A stretch of 64,000 bases of DNA. Source: 2-12-FULL-60-19 sp041483675 (GTDB lineage Bacteria; Desulfobacterota; Binatia; UBA9968). The stretch spans positions 1 to 64,000 of the forward strand of contig JBGPGE010000003.1 of NCBI GenBank assembly GCA_041483675.1. Reading direction: 5' to 3'. The translations under genes and the position numbers were made by a program. How positions within the stretch are numbered: the first letter of the stretch is position 1; each line of letters starts with the position of its first letter. Shown here one piece after another: positions 23,895 to 31,833 of the stretch. Below the pieces are notes generated by a model that saw nothing but the letters and a program-made list of their open reading frames with translations, had not been told where the DNA came from and ran no database searches.

Positions 23895-24677
23895 CTATTC
23901 GGTTTCCCCACCGTCTTCGACGCTGCCGGGCAGTTTCATCGCGGACCCTCTTTGGTAATAGGGCAGCCCGGGTAGGGACTCGGCTACGCCGTCATTCCGC
24001 TGCCGGCGGCGATCCAGCGACTGCTTGAACATCCTCATCATATAATGGTCGTTTAACTCTCTTCGATTCGTCAGGTTGTGTTCGTGCCGTCGGTAAAAGA
24101 GGACAACCTCCTGGTTCATCGCCATCGACACGCGCAGCTCGCGGGCGCGCATAAACCAATCCCAGTCGTCCTGGTATCGCAGCGTCTCATCAAAAAGACC
24201 GACCTTCTCAAACACGGATTTTCTGAAGAGCGCCGCCCCCACATCGAGGCTAATGACCGGCTCCGAGGAGCTTTCATGTTTGGGTCTGCCGTCGATGACG
24301 TCGCTCGACTGTATAATCCGTTTGCGTCCCACGATGATTTCGATGGACGGCTCGTTAACCAGGCGCGCGAGCTGGCGTGCCAGCTTCGTTTCAGGCCACA
24401 GGTCGTCGGCATCCAGGAAGGCGATCACGTCTCCCTTCGCCATTTTCAAGCCGCGGTTGCGGGCCGCCGGCGGGCCGCTGTTTTCTTGGAAAACGTACCG
24501 GATATTCCGAAAGCCGCCGGCGACTTTAGCGCTGTCGTCGGTCGAGCCGTCGTCGACGACGATGATCTCCAGCGGCTCGTAGGCCTGCCGCAGGATGCTC
24601 TCGATCGCTTCCGCCAGGAAGGCTGCGCCGTTATAGACGGGGATTATCGCGCTGACGGGAACCGGTTTCGTAGGCAT
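23895..24677 (-). CDS. Family 2 glycosyltransferase
   Basis: A 260-residue GT-A protein: VSAIIPVYNGAAFLAEAIES, IIVVDDGSTDDS, AFLDADDLWPETKL, then VGLFDETLRYQDDWDWFMRA as the acceptor/catalytic segment. First of the three tandem GT2 genes, starting three bases after the HprK-like kinase gene and ending directly at the next start. The tight packing ties these transferases to the kinase and PqqD-like protein in one transcription unit. Confidence 0.88.
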   Translation of the reverse strand: MPTKPVPVSAIIPVYNGAAFLAEAIESILRQAYEPLEIIVVDDGSTDDSAKVAGGFRNIRYVFQENSGPPAARNRGLKMAKGDVIAFLDADDLWPETKLARQLARLVNEPSIEIIVGRKRIIQSSDVIDGRPKHESSSEPVISLDVGAALFRKSVFEKVGLFDETLRYQDDWDWFMRARELRVSMAMNQEVVLFYRRHEHNLTNRRELNDHYMMRMFKQSLDRRRQRNDGVAESLPGLPYYQRGSAMKLPGSVEDGGETE

Positions 24678-24680
24678 CGT

Positions 24681-25760
24681 CTAACTCCGAGCCAGCACCC
24701 CGAGGATGATGTCGGGCATTTTGCCCGCGTCGGTTCCGAGTTGCAAGTGATAACAAGGGACCTGTTTCACGACCGCGGCCATCGCCGCCAGCGCCGCATC
24801 GCCCGCGCCCGATAGCTGAAAGAGAGTGCTCGGAGCGAGGGCCTTGAGCGCGGCGGCGGGCGACGCCGGCTTCCAGGCGCTCTCCCGCTTATCCGTGATG
24901 CTCGGCAGGAGGATCGCGCGAACCGGAAAGCCGGACACGATGTTTTCCGGGTAAAGTTTGTGCAGAAAGAAAAGCGCTTTTTCCGAATCAAGACGTTCCG
25001 CATTGCTAATGGTCGGCGCGAGATGCGGAAATCTCTGTATGCCGTCCGCGTCCAGCTTGGCCGAGTTATAGATGCTGAAGACGTGGGGAGAGGGATCGTG
25101 CGCCAGCAGGCAATAGTCGTCACTGACGTAGCGTAGCTTCGAGCGCAAGCATGCCAGCGCGGTGGTAGACTTTCCTGAGCCGCCTTTGCCGACGATCAGG
25201 GCGCCCCCCGCCGCCGTTCCTACCGCGGCGGCATGAATCAACTGCCGGCCGTGGTCCCGCATCCACCAATGAAAGATGGCTCGCAGCGGCGCGCCGCTTT
25301 CATAATAGGGCAGCCGGCCGGCGTCGCGGACCCAGAAAAACGCCAGGTCGCGCTCCCGATCGAGAACACTGAGCGCATCGGCCCCGAAATGGAAAGCCGT
25401 CTGAATGCGCCGATCGCTGTAACCGCGCACGTCTCCGCGCGAGATGTAATCGGAAGTGGACCAGGGAGGGGAAGGCATTCGGGTCTGCGTTGAGGCGCTG
25501 TCCCATAGACAGACGGTCAAGACGGGGGCCGAGCTCGGCGGAATCGCCAGGTGTTCTAAGGCCGGCGTGAGGAGCGACAAGAGAGCGGGGCCAGCGAAGC
25601 GCAGACGAATGACGGAGCCGCCGATCCTGTAGAATTGCTCTATCGGCTCTCCGGTTGTCGCCTCGGCGCGCTGAAAGGTTCGGGAGACGGTTTCAAAAAA
25701 TTCCGCAGCGTCGTCCCTGGTGGTCTCGGGAGCGACGGACGGCACTACGGCGCTAGTCAT
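24681..25760 (-). CDS. HPr-kinase-like P-loop protein
   Basis: A 359-residue protein whose C-terminal two thirds look like the catalytic domain of HPr Ser kinase: a P-loop GKGGSGKSTTALACL near residue 190, preceded by RQLIHAAAVGTAAGGALI, and followed by YVSDDYCLLAHDP, the Asp-Asp motif after the P-loop. The N-terminal 150 residues match nothing I recognise. Proteins of this kind occur with PqqD-like partners in exopolysaccharide clusters and as peptide kinases in some lasso-peptide clusters. It overlaps the pqqD-like gene by eight bases. The substrate is unknown; a role in phosphoenolpyruvate-sugar control is unlikely because no HPr gene is nearby. Confidence 0.75.
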   Translation of the reverse strand: MTSAVVPSVAPETTRDDAAEFFETVSRTFQRAEATTGEPIEQFYRIGGSVIRLRFAGPALLSLLTPALEHLAIPPSSAPVLTVCLWDSASTQTRMPSPPWSTSDYISRGDVRGYSDRRIQTAFHFGADALSVLDRERDLAFFWVRDAGRLPYYESGAPLRAIFHWWMRDHGRQLIHAAAVGTAAGGALIVGKGGSGKSTTALACLRSKLRYVSDDYCLLAHDPSPHVFSIYNSAKLDADGIQRFPHLAPTISNAERLDSEKALFFLHKLYPENIVSGFPVRAILLPSITDKRESAWKPASPAAALKALAPSTLFQLSGAGDAALAAMAAVVKQVPCYHLQLGTDAGKMPDIILGVLARS

Positions 25761-26220
25761 CGTCTTTGGGAGAGGGCGGTTTAGTGTTGGGCCAGCCCGT
25801 TTCGTCGACTTGGTGAATCGGATCGAGCAGGATCAGCTCCTGCATGTCGGTAAATTTCTCCAGGTGAGGTGGCTGGAAAGCGCTTTTTTCGCTTGGGGGC
25901 GCCGCATGCGCGCGCCCTTCCGGGCGGTCTCCGAGCTCCCGCTCTCCGTCGGCGACGATCAGATTTTCCAGCTCCAGCTCGGCTATCAGGCGATGGACGC
26001 CGTCCTCGATCTCCGGGCGGCTACCCTCGTAGCGGCCGGCGATGGCCTCGACAATTTCGCCGAGGGCGGCGCTTGCTCCAATGATCCCCCAGATATCGGC
26101 TCCCGCCCCGTTCAGACTGTAATAGCTGCCCGTATCGAAGTTGATGATCACCACTTCGTCGTCGAACGCTTCATCAATGACTTTAGGCCGGTTGATTCGA
26201 AAACGTTTGGCCGACAGCAT
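25753..26220 (-). CDS. PqqD-family peptide-binding protein with a precursor-like tail
   Basis: A 155-residue protein. Residues 8-95 fit the PqqD/RRE winged-helix fold, with FDTGSYYSLNGAGADIWGII as its core and VHRLIAELELENLIV closing it; PqqD-type domains bind RiPP leader peptides. A linker rich in Ala, Pro and Glu follows, and then a distinct 36-residue tail (residues 120-155) with FTDMQELILLDPIH and VDETGWP. That tail looks like a short conserved peptide such as a leader or substrate and is unusual on a PqqD protein. The start ATG 26220 has GGGAGGAAC upstream. It heads the minus-strand operon with the kinase, three GT2 genes and the nucleotidyltransferase. Confidence 0.72.
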   Translation of the reverse strand: MLSAKRFRINRPKVIDEAFDDEVVIINFDTGSYYSLNGAGADIWGIIGASAALGEIVEAIAGRYEGSRPEIEDGVHRLIAELELENLIVADGERELGDRPEGRAHAAPPSEKSAFQPPHLEKFTDMQELILLDPIHQVDETGWPNTKPPSPKDDD

Positions 26221-26380
26221 GCCCCGTTCCTCCCGTCTTGGCGGAATATATATCGGGGATAGTGGCAGGGCAAGGGCGAAGAGGCGCAAGGGGGAGATTC
26301 ACCAGGAGGCGGTTTCATTGTTGTCGCGGGCGGAGGTGTGGGGAGTCGTTTGCGCAAGCGCCAGGCGCCGGGCGGGCCGG

Positions 26381-27601
26381 TCAGGACATCGCCTCAACGA
26401 ACCGGACCAGGGCGCGAACGTCGTGGTAGTTTCCTTTCCACGAGTGCGCCAGGCCCGTCGCCTTCGGCTTCCCGTCGGCTGTCACCGTGTCGAGCCAGAT
26501 TCCCGTCCCGGCGTCGACCTGGTGACGCGCGACGAAGTCCAGCAATTGCCGCAGCGCCTTGATATACGCCCGGTCGCCCGGACGATTTCGCAGTCCATCG
26601 GTCAGGGCCGCGAGCATCTCCGCCTGCACCCACCAAACCTTGTCGGTGTCGCTCGCCGGCCCGTTCCCGTCCCCGCGCTTGAAGACGCCGCCGCGCTCGG
26701 AGTCGGCGCCCCAACGCAGGGTGTGTTCGAGATACGCGTGGAAGTGCGCCCACGCGGGCCGGATCCCCAGGACCTCGACGGCCCGCACCATCAGCCAGGC
26801 GAACTCGACGTTGTGCCCGTAGCTGAGGCCGGCGCTCCGCCGGTCGGTTACCGCCTGCCAGTCCGGCTGGAAATGGAACGCCGACCTGGCCGGTTCCGGC
26901 GGATAAAAGTAGGTGCGATTCAGCTCCAGCGACTCCACCAGCGCGGCGCGCACGGCGCCGTCCCGGCTCTCCGCATACAGCTCGGTGAACGCTTCCATCA
27001 AGTGCACGTGCGTGTTGGCGCTCTTGTACCCAGCGACTTCGACGGTCGCCTTCGGGTCCCGCTTCGCCAGCGGCTTCCAGTCCCGCTCGAAATGCTCGTT
27101 CCAGCCGCGGTTCCTCGCGTCGTGCGCCCGCTCCTGCACCAACCGGAACAACTCCAGCGCGTCACTCAACGCCGACCGCTCTCGGGTAGCCCGGTAATAC
27201 TCGACCAACGCGTAGATCACGAAGGCCTGGCCATAGAGCAGCTTGCCCGGGTTCAAAGGCTTGCCGTCCGGCGTGACCGAGAAGAAATAACCGCCGTTGT
27301 CCGGGTCGTGCATCCGCGCGCGCAGAAATTCCACCCCATGCGCCGCAGCCTTCCGGTAATCGCGCCGGTCGTCGCCGTAGCCCTTGCGGTGCGCCAGCGA
27401 GAATCCCCAGACCAGCCGCGCCTGCGTGACCACCTGCTTCTCCACCGGCGTCGTCCGGCCCCGGACCGCGTCGTCCGACAAGGCGTACCCGCCACCAAAC
27501 GGATCTACCGTGGTGTCGTGCCAGTAGGGCAGCACCCGCTCTCTCAGGTCCTGCCGGATGAACTCGGCATCCACGCCAAATGATGGCAAGTTATTTTTCA
27601 T
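26381..27601 (-). CDS. N-acylglucosamine 2-epimerase (AGE) family sugar epimerase/isomerase
   Basis: A 406-residue (alpha/alpha)6-barrel protein. LPYWHDTTVDPFGGGY near the start, VWGFSLAHRKGYGD, YKSANTHVHLMEAFTELY, LSYGHNVEFAWLMV and DKVWWVQAEMLAAL are the conserved AGE blocks; the His residues of HVHLMEA and GHNVEFAW form the catalytic pair. Substrates of the family include mannose, cellobiose and N-acylglucosamine, and sequence alone does not decide. The start is ATG 27601; a longer frame to 27700 lacks supporting signals. It reads in the same direction as the operon downstream but is separated from it by 160 bases. Confidence 0.85.
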   Translation of the reverse strand: MKNNLPSFGVDAEFIRQDLRERVLPYWHDTTVDPFGGGYALSDDAVRGRTTPVEKQVVTQARLVWGFSLAHRKGYGDDRRDYRKAAAHGVEFLRARMHDPDNGGYFFSVTPDGKPLNPGKLLYGQAFVIYALVEYYRATRERSALSDALELFRLVQERAHDARNRGWNEHFERDWKPLAKRDPKATVEVAGYKSANTHVHLMEAFTELYAESRDGAVRAALVESLELNRTYFYPPEPARSAFHFQPDWQAVTDRRSAGLSYGHNVEFAWLMVRAVEVLGIRPAWAHFHAYLEHTLRWGADSERGGVFKRGDGNGPASDTDKVWWVQAEMLAALTDGLRNRPGDRAYIKALRQLLDFVARHQVDAGTGIWLDTVTADGKPKATGLAHSWKGNYHDVRALVRFVEAMS

Positions 27602-27775
27602 GTGCCGACCCCGAAGCCACAGGAATTGCGCGCGATACCACGGGCCAGCCCGGCTTCGAGCGGCGCAAGCCCTACTCGCCGGCCGGGAGTTTTGTACCAC
27701 GTACTATGTTCGTAAGCCCTGTGCAAGCAGCTGGAGAAGGAGCTGCAACGCCTCTAGCATGGAAGCGGGAACAGG

Positions 27776-27803
27776 TTGACATATTCCGTGCTTATCGGAT
27801 ACT
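27776..27803 (+). promoter_or_regulatory. Sigma-70-type promoter before the core-glycan genes
   Basis: TTGACA (27776-27781), a 16-base spacer and GATACT (27798-27803): a perfect -35 and four of six for -10. It lies 94 bases upstream of the Trm112-like gene in a 296-base gap between the minus-strand AGE gene and the plus-strand core genes. The rest of 27602-27897 shows no gene. It could start a transcript covering the following plus-strand genes to at least 34140. Confidence 0.6.
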
Positions 27804-27897
27804 TTTCTTGCAGTGTCTGAGGCTGGACGCTCTTTGGCGAGACGGGTGGCAGCGTCCCGGGAGCGAGCAGTCGTCGTTTACAACGGAGGCGATCCCG

Positions 27898-28068
27898 ATG
27901 CCGATCAGTCAAGAGTTGTTGGAGATTCTGGCCTGCCCGAAATGCAAGGGCGAGATCCATCTGAACGCGGCGGCGAGCGGACTTGTCTGCGACGCCTGTC
28001 GCCTGGTCTATCCCATACGGGACGAAATCCCCGTCATGCTCATCGACGAAGCGGGCAAACTGGATTGA
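27898..28068 (+). CDS. Trm112/YcaR-like small zinc-ribbon protein
   Basis: A 56-residue protein starting MPISQELLEILACPKCKGEI, with Cys pairs CPKC and CDAC that would bind zinc, then YPIRDEIPVMLIDEA. This is the Trm112-like/YcaR family, often found beside lpxK and other cell-envelope genes and, in other settings, acting as an activator of methyltransferases. A GGAGG site sits nine bases before ATG 27898. The start of the transcript is likely the promoter 94 bases upstream. Confidence 0.9.
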   Translation: MPISQELLEILACPKCKGEIHLNAAASGLVCDACRLVYPIRDEIPVMLIDEAGKLD

Positions 28069-28151
28069 GCGGCCGCCGGCCGTCAACCATCAGCGGTCAG
28101 CCACGAGCCGAGACGCGCGATCTCGCAAGGAACGCTGGAAGCTGGACGCTT

Positions 28152-29246
28152 ATGGCCGGGACTGAAAAAATTCTTTTGGTTCAAACCAGCTTTCTCGGCG
28201 ACCTGGTCCTGACCACGCCGCTCCTCGCCGAAATTCGCCGCCGCTTCCCCCGCGCGCTGATCTCGCTCTTATGCCGCCGCGAGTTGAGCGACGTTTTGGC
28301 CGCCGATCCGGAGATTCACGAAATTATTGCCTACGACAAGCGGGGCCCTCGCGGCGGATGGACCGGTTTATGGCGCATGGCGCAAGAGCTTCGCGCGCGA
28401 GGCTTCGACCTGGCTTTGTCGGTCCATAAGTCGCTGCGCACGGCGTTGCTGTTGTTTCTCGCCGGGATTCCTCGGCGCGTCGGCTTCCGGCAGAGCGCCG
28501 GGTGGTTTCTTTATCACCTGAGGCCGAGGCGCGCCGCCGCGGGCCATGACGTGGAACGGAGCCTGTCGCTTCTGAGCGCCGTCGAGATCGCTCCGCCAAC
28601 CGCGAACCCAGCGCTGCGCGTCGAAGTGAGTGCCCAAGTGCGAGCCGACGTCGAGCGGATATTTCGCGCCAGCGGGATCAGCGGCGACGGAATGATTTTC
28701 GGCGTCAATCCCGGTTCGGTCTGGGCGACCAAGCGATGGACGCCCGAGGGCTACGCGGAGCTGATCCGCCGGTTGCGCGAGAGTTACGGCGGCGAGGTCC
28801 TGCTGTTTGGCGGTCCCGACGATCGCGAGGTGGTCGATCGAATTCTCGATCTTTCGAATCACGGGGGCACGAGCCTCGTCGGAAAAATCGGTCTCCGCGA
28901 GCTTGCCGGGGCCATCGAGCGCTGCCGGGTTTTTATCACCAATGACAGCGGACCGATGCATATCGCGGTCGCGCGCGGCGTTCCCACGGCCGCGATCTTC
29001 TGCGCGACAACTCGAGAGCTGGGGTTTTATCCTTACAGCGCCAACGCCGTGGTCATCGAGAAATCGCTGTCGTGCCGCCCCTGCGCGCCTCACGGCGGGC
29101 TCAGATGCCCGCTCGGGACCGAGGACTGCATGCGTTTGATCTCCGCCGACGACGTGATGCGCGGCGTGGATCTATTGTTGAACTCCGATCGCCGCGGGGA
29201 AGCCGGGGGGGGCGATTCCCGGTTTCCCCGGATCCTCGCTGTTTAG
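28152..29246 (+). CDS. waaF: Lipopolysaccharide heptosyltransferase (GT9)
   Basis: A 364-residue GT-B enzyme that transfers heptose from ADP-heptose to the inner core. KILLVQTSFLGDLVLTTPLL at the N-terminus, VGFRQSAGWFLYHL, VNPGSVWATKRWTPEGYAEL in the nucleotide-sugar domain and VFITNDSGPMHIAVARGVP are the conserved GT9 blocks. The Asp in SFLGD is the catalytic base position in this family. The start is ATG 28152. Whether it acts as WaaF (second heptose) or another core heptosyltransferase is not decidable here. Confidence 0.88.
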   Translation: MAGTEKILLVQTSFLGDLVLTTPLLAEIRRRFPRALISLLCRRELSDVLAADPEIHEIIAYDKRGPRGGWTGLWRMAQELRARGFDLALSVHKSLRTALLLFLAGIPRRVGFRQSAGWFLYHLRPRRAAAGHDVERSLSLLSAVEIAPPTANPALRVEVSAQVRADVERIFRASGISGDGMIFGVNPGSVWATKRWTPEGYAELIRRLRESYGGEVLLFGGPDDREVVDRILDLSNHGGTSLVGKIGLRELAGAIERCRVFITNDSGPMHIAVARGVPTAAIFCATTRELGFYPYSANAVVIEKSLSCRPCAPHGGLRCPLGTEDCMRLISADDVMRGVDLLLNSDRRGEAGGGDSRFPRILAV

Positions 29247-29255
29247 TCGGTCGTC

Positions 29256-30020
29256 ATGTCCACCGTCGGCGTTGTTATTTTCAGCACCGCGAGCATGAAG
29301 CATCTGGCCGAATGTCTGAAGAGCGTGGCCTGGGCGGATGAGATTGTGCTGCTTCACGCGGGCGCGACGCCGCCGGAGCTGCCAACCGCCGCGGGCCGGC
29401 CGATCGAGTTGAAGACAGCGCCCTCCCTGGCAGAAGCCGCCGCCGCGTGCGATGAGATCGGCAGCGAGTGGGTATTGAGCCTGTGGGGCGATGAGCGCGT
29501 GGAGCCGGAACTCAGGGAGGAACTGCAGGCGTTGCGCCAAGCCGAGTTTAGGGACGGTGGATCGACCTACCGGATTCCGATTCGCTCTTATCTCCTGGGG
29601 GGATGGGCGGTCGGCAGCGTCTCGGGCGCAAGTCCCGCGTTACGGCTTCGTCGAAAGAGCGGGAGCGCGGGGACCGGCTCGCGAATCGATATCGAAGAGG
29701 CAAAAGTCTTGCGGCGCGGTTGGATCGAAGACTATTCCTGCGCGGAGTTGGATCGCGCGGTCGATTACGTCCAGCTTCTCAGCGACTTTTGGGCGCGCCG
29801 GCCGGGGGTCATGAGATCGACGCCCGGCGGGATGCGGGCGGCGCTTGGTTCGCTGCGGGTTTTTTTTCGCATACTCTTCGCCAACGGGATATTTTTTCGC
29901 GGGCTGGCGGGGGTCGCGCTGGCGGCGCTGGCCGGCTATGCGGTGCTGCTGTCGGAGGCGAAATTGTGGGAAGCGAGATACGCGGCGGCGCGGGAAAGCG
30001 CGTCTAAAAGGGCGCCATGA
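29256..30020 (+). CDS. WaaE/KdtX-like core glycosyltransferase (GT2)
   Basis: A 254-residue glycosyltransferase. It starts STVGVVIFSTASMKHLAECL and has ADEIVLLHAG and LSLWGDERVEPEL, where the Asp-Glu takes the usual DxD-like place in the WaaE subgroup. WaaE-type enzymes add beta-glucose to heptose I of the core. The C-terminal part has a hydrophobic segment (GVALAALAGYAVLL) that could dip into the membrane. The stop overlaps the next gene start by four bases (ATGA), so it is co-translated with an LPS kinase. Confidence 0.72.
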   Translation: MSTVGVVIFSTASMKHLAECLKSVAWADEIVLLHAGATPPELPTAAGRPIELKTAPSLAEAAAACDEIGSEWVLSLWGDERVEPELREELQALRQAEFRDGGSTYRIPIRSYLLGGWAVGSVSGASPALRLRRKSGSAGTGSRIDIEEAKVLRRGWIEDYSCAELDRAVDYVQLLSDFWARRPGVMRSTPGGMRAALGSLRVFFRILFANGIFFRGLAGVALAALAGYAVLLSEAKLWEARYAAARESASKRAP

Positions 30021-30796
30021 CGGCATCGGCCTGGTTCTGGGGCGAGCTGCCCGACGGGTTCAAGAGAGTTGACTCGCCTCCGGCGCGGATTGCGGTTGTG
30101 CGGCGGGATCTCGCGGCCCTTATTCCCCTAACCGCGCTGTTCGCGCAGGGGGAAACAATGCCGGAGGAAAGCCGCTTTGTCGGGAGAGCCAGGCTCGGTC
30201 TCGTGCGCCTCGCGAACGGCGAAGAGGTGTTGCTCAGGCCCTACCGTCATGGCGGGCTGCTGCGCGGTTTGACCCGTGGGATTTTCTGGACCTGGCCGCC
30301 TCGCCCGCTGAGGGAGCTCGCGGTCACGGAAGCGGCGCGCCTGAGAGGGGTGCCGACCTCCGAAATCGTGGCCGCTCTGGTGGAGCGGGTCGCCGGGCCG
30401 CTTTACCGCGGGTGGCTTGTGATTCGAGCGCTCCAAGGCGCGCGCGATCTATGGAGCGCCCTGCAAGGGCATGAGTTCGCCGGCGCCGGCGGTAAATCGG
30501 AGATGATTCGCGCCGCGGCCCAAGCGGTGCGAGAGATGCACCGAAAGGGCGTGTGTCACGGAGATCTCAACCTTAAAAATATCCTGATTCGGGCGGAGGG
30601 CGGCGGACTTAAGGCCTACGTGATCGATCTGGACAAGGCGAGTCTCTACCCGCACGAGGTGCCGGCGCGAAAAGCCCGGGCCAACCTCGCGCGGCTGCAC
30701 CGTTCGGTTTGCAAGCTGGACCCGCAGCGATCGCGCCTATCGGCGGCCGACTGGGAGTCGCTCCTTCGCCGCTACCGAAGCGCTCAGCCAGCATGA
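30017..30796 (+). CDS. LPS-core kinase, WaaP/KdkA type
   Basis: A 259-residue eukaryotic-like kinase fold. The catalytic loop is VCHGDLNLKNILI (His181-Gly-Asp183) and the metal-binding loop is VIDLDKASLYP with Asp204, the pattern of WaaP, KdkA and related LPS kinases. FVGRARLGLVRLANGEEVLLRPY is the glycine-poor N-lobe. It probably phosphorylates heptose or Kdo of the inner core, giving the negative charges that bind divalent cations. Overlaps both neighbours by four bases, so it is produced together with the glycosyltransferase before it and the GT9 gene after it. Confidence 0.82.
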   Translation: MTASAWFWGELPDGFKRVDSPPARIAVVRRDLAALIPLTALFAQGETMPEESRFVGRARLGLVRLANGEEVLLRPYRHGGLLRGLTRGIFWTWPPRPLRELAVTEAARLRGVPTSEIVAALVERVAGPLYRGWLVIRALQGARDLWSALQGHEFAGAGGKSEMIRAAAQAVREMHRKGVCHGDLNLKNILIRAEGGGLKAYVIDLDKASLYPHEVPARKARANLARLHRSVCKLDPQRSRLSAADWESLLRRYRSAQPA

Positions 30797-31833
30797 AGCC
30801 TAGTCCGCGAAAAATATTGATCGTGCTGCACGGCTCGATCGGAGACGTCACCCGGGCGATTCCCCTGGCGAATCTCGTGCGCAGGGGTTTTCCTCAAGCG
30901 TTTATCGCGTGGGCGATCGAGCCGGCCGCGGCGCCGCTGGTGGAGCGGCATCCGGCGATCGACGAGATAATTTTATTCGAGCGCGCCGAATGGCGCCGCA
31001 CTCTATGGGCGTTTCTTCGACGGATACGCGCGCATCGGTTCGATCTGGTCCTGGACCTCCAGCGCCATCTCAAGAGCGGCCTTATCAGCCGGTGGTCCGG
31101 GGCGGCCGCGCGGGTCGGATTCCACCGCCTCAACGCCAAGGAACTGAACTGGATGTTCAATAACCGGCACATTGCGGCGGCGGACACCGGAAGTTCAAAG
31201 CTCCGGGATTACTTGAAGTTCGCCGAGCTTCTCGGTATAGAGCCGTATCCTATCGAGTGGGACTTTCCGCTGCTGGCGGAGGAGGCGGAGCGCGTTGACG
31301 CCATCGTCGACGCGGTCGGCGGGCCGTTCGCCGCTTTCTACGTGGGAGCGCGATGGGAGAGCAAGCGCTGGTTCGCTCGCGAGACGGCAGAGGCCGGGGC
31401 TGAGATTCACCGGCGCTACGGGCTTGAGATCGTTCTCTTGGGAGGGCCGAATGACGCTCCGTTTGCGCAAGAGGTGCAGCGCCACGCCGCGATCCGATTG
31501 TTCGATTGGACCGGCCGGACGGCGCTGCGCGAGGCAATCGGGATTTTGAGCCGCGCGAAGGTTTCGATCGGGCCGGACTCCGGTCTCATGCATCTCTCGG
31601 CGGCGGTTGGGACGCCGGTCGTCTCGCTCTGGGGAGCGACCGACCCGGAGCGCACCGGGCCTTTCGGGTACGAGCGGTTGCTGCTTCAGGGAAGAGCGGC
31701 CTGCGCGCCCTGCTATCTCAGGCGCTGCCCGATCGGGCGGGTTTGCATGCGTTCCATCACGAGCGAGAGCGTCGTCGAAAAAGTCGGCGAGGCGCTCTCC
31801 CGGAAAGGGGGGGATCGTGACGCGCCCCGCTAG
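30793..31833 (+). CDS. GT9-family heptosyltransferase
   Basis: A 346-residue GT-B enzyme: KILIVLHGSIGDVTRAIPLANLV at the N-terminus, where the Asp after SIG is the likely base, VGFHRLNAKELNW, and VSIGPDSGLMHLSAAVGTPVV in the C-terminal ADP-heptose-binding domain. It ends with the CYLRRCPIGRVCMR segment common in WaaC/WaaF-like proteins. The start ATG overlaps the kinase stop (ATGA), and its end overlaps the next kinase by 17 bases. With 28152 it gives two heptosyltransferase-type enzymes for two core heptoses. Confidence 0.85.
   Translation: MKPSPRKILIVLHGSIGDVTRAIPLANLVRRGFPQAFIAWAIEPAAAPLVERHPAIDEIILFERAEWRRTLWAFLRRIRAHRFDLVLDLQRHLKSGLISRWSGAAARVGFHRLNAKELNWMFNNRHIAAADTGSSKLRDYLKFAELLGIEPYPIEWDFPLLAEEAERVDAIVDAVGGPFAAFYVGARWESKRWFARETAEAGAEIHRRYGLEIVLLGGPNDAPFAQEVQRHAAIRLFDWTGRTALREAIGILSRAKVSIGPDSGLMHLSAAVGTPVVSLWGATDPERTGPFGYERLLLQGRAACAPCYLRRCPIGRVCMRSITSESVVEKVGEALSRKGGDRDAPR

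Noticed and set aside
26141..27583. 480-codon plus-strand frame opposite the AGE-family gene
   Set aside because: The minus-strand reading has clear AGE motifs; this one has none.
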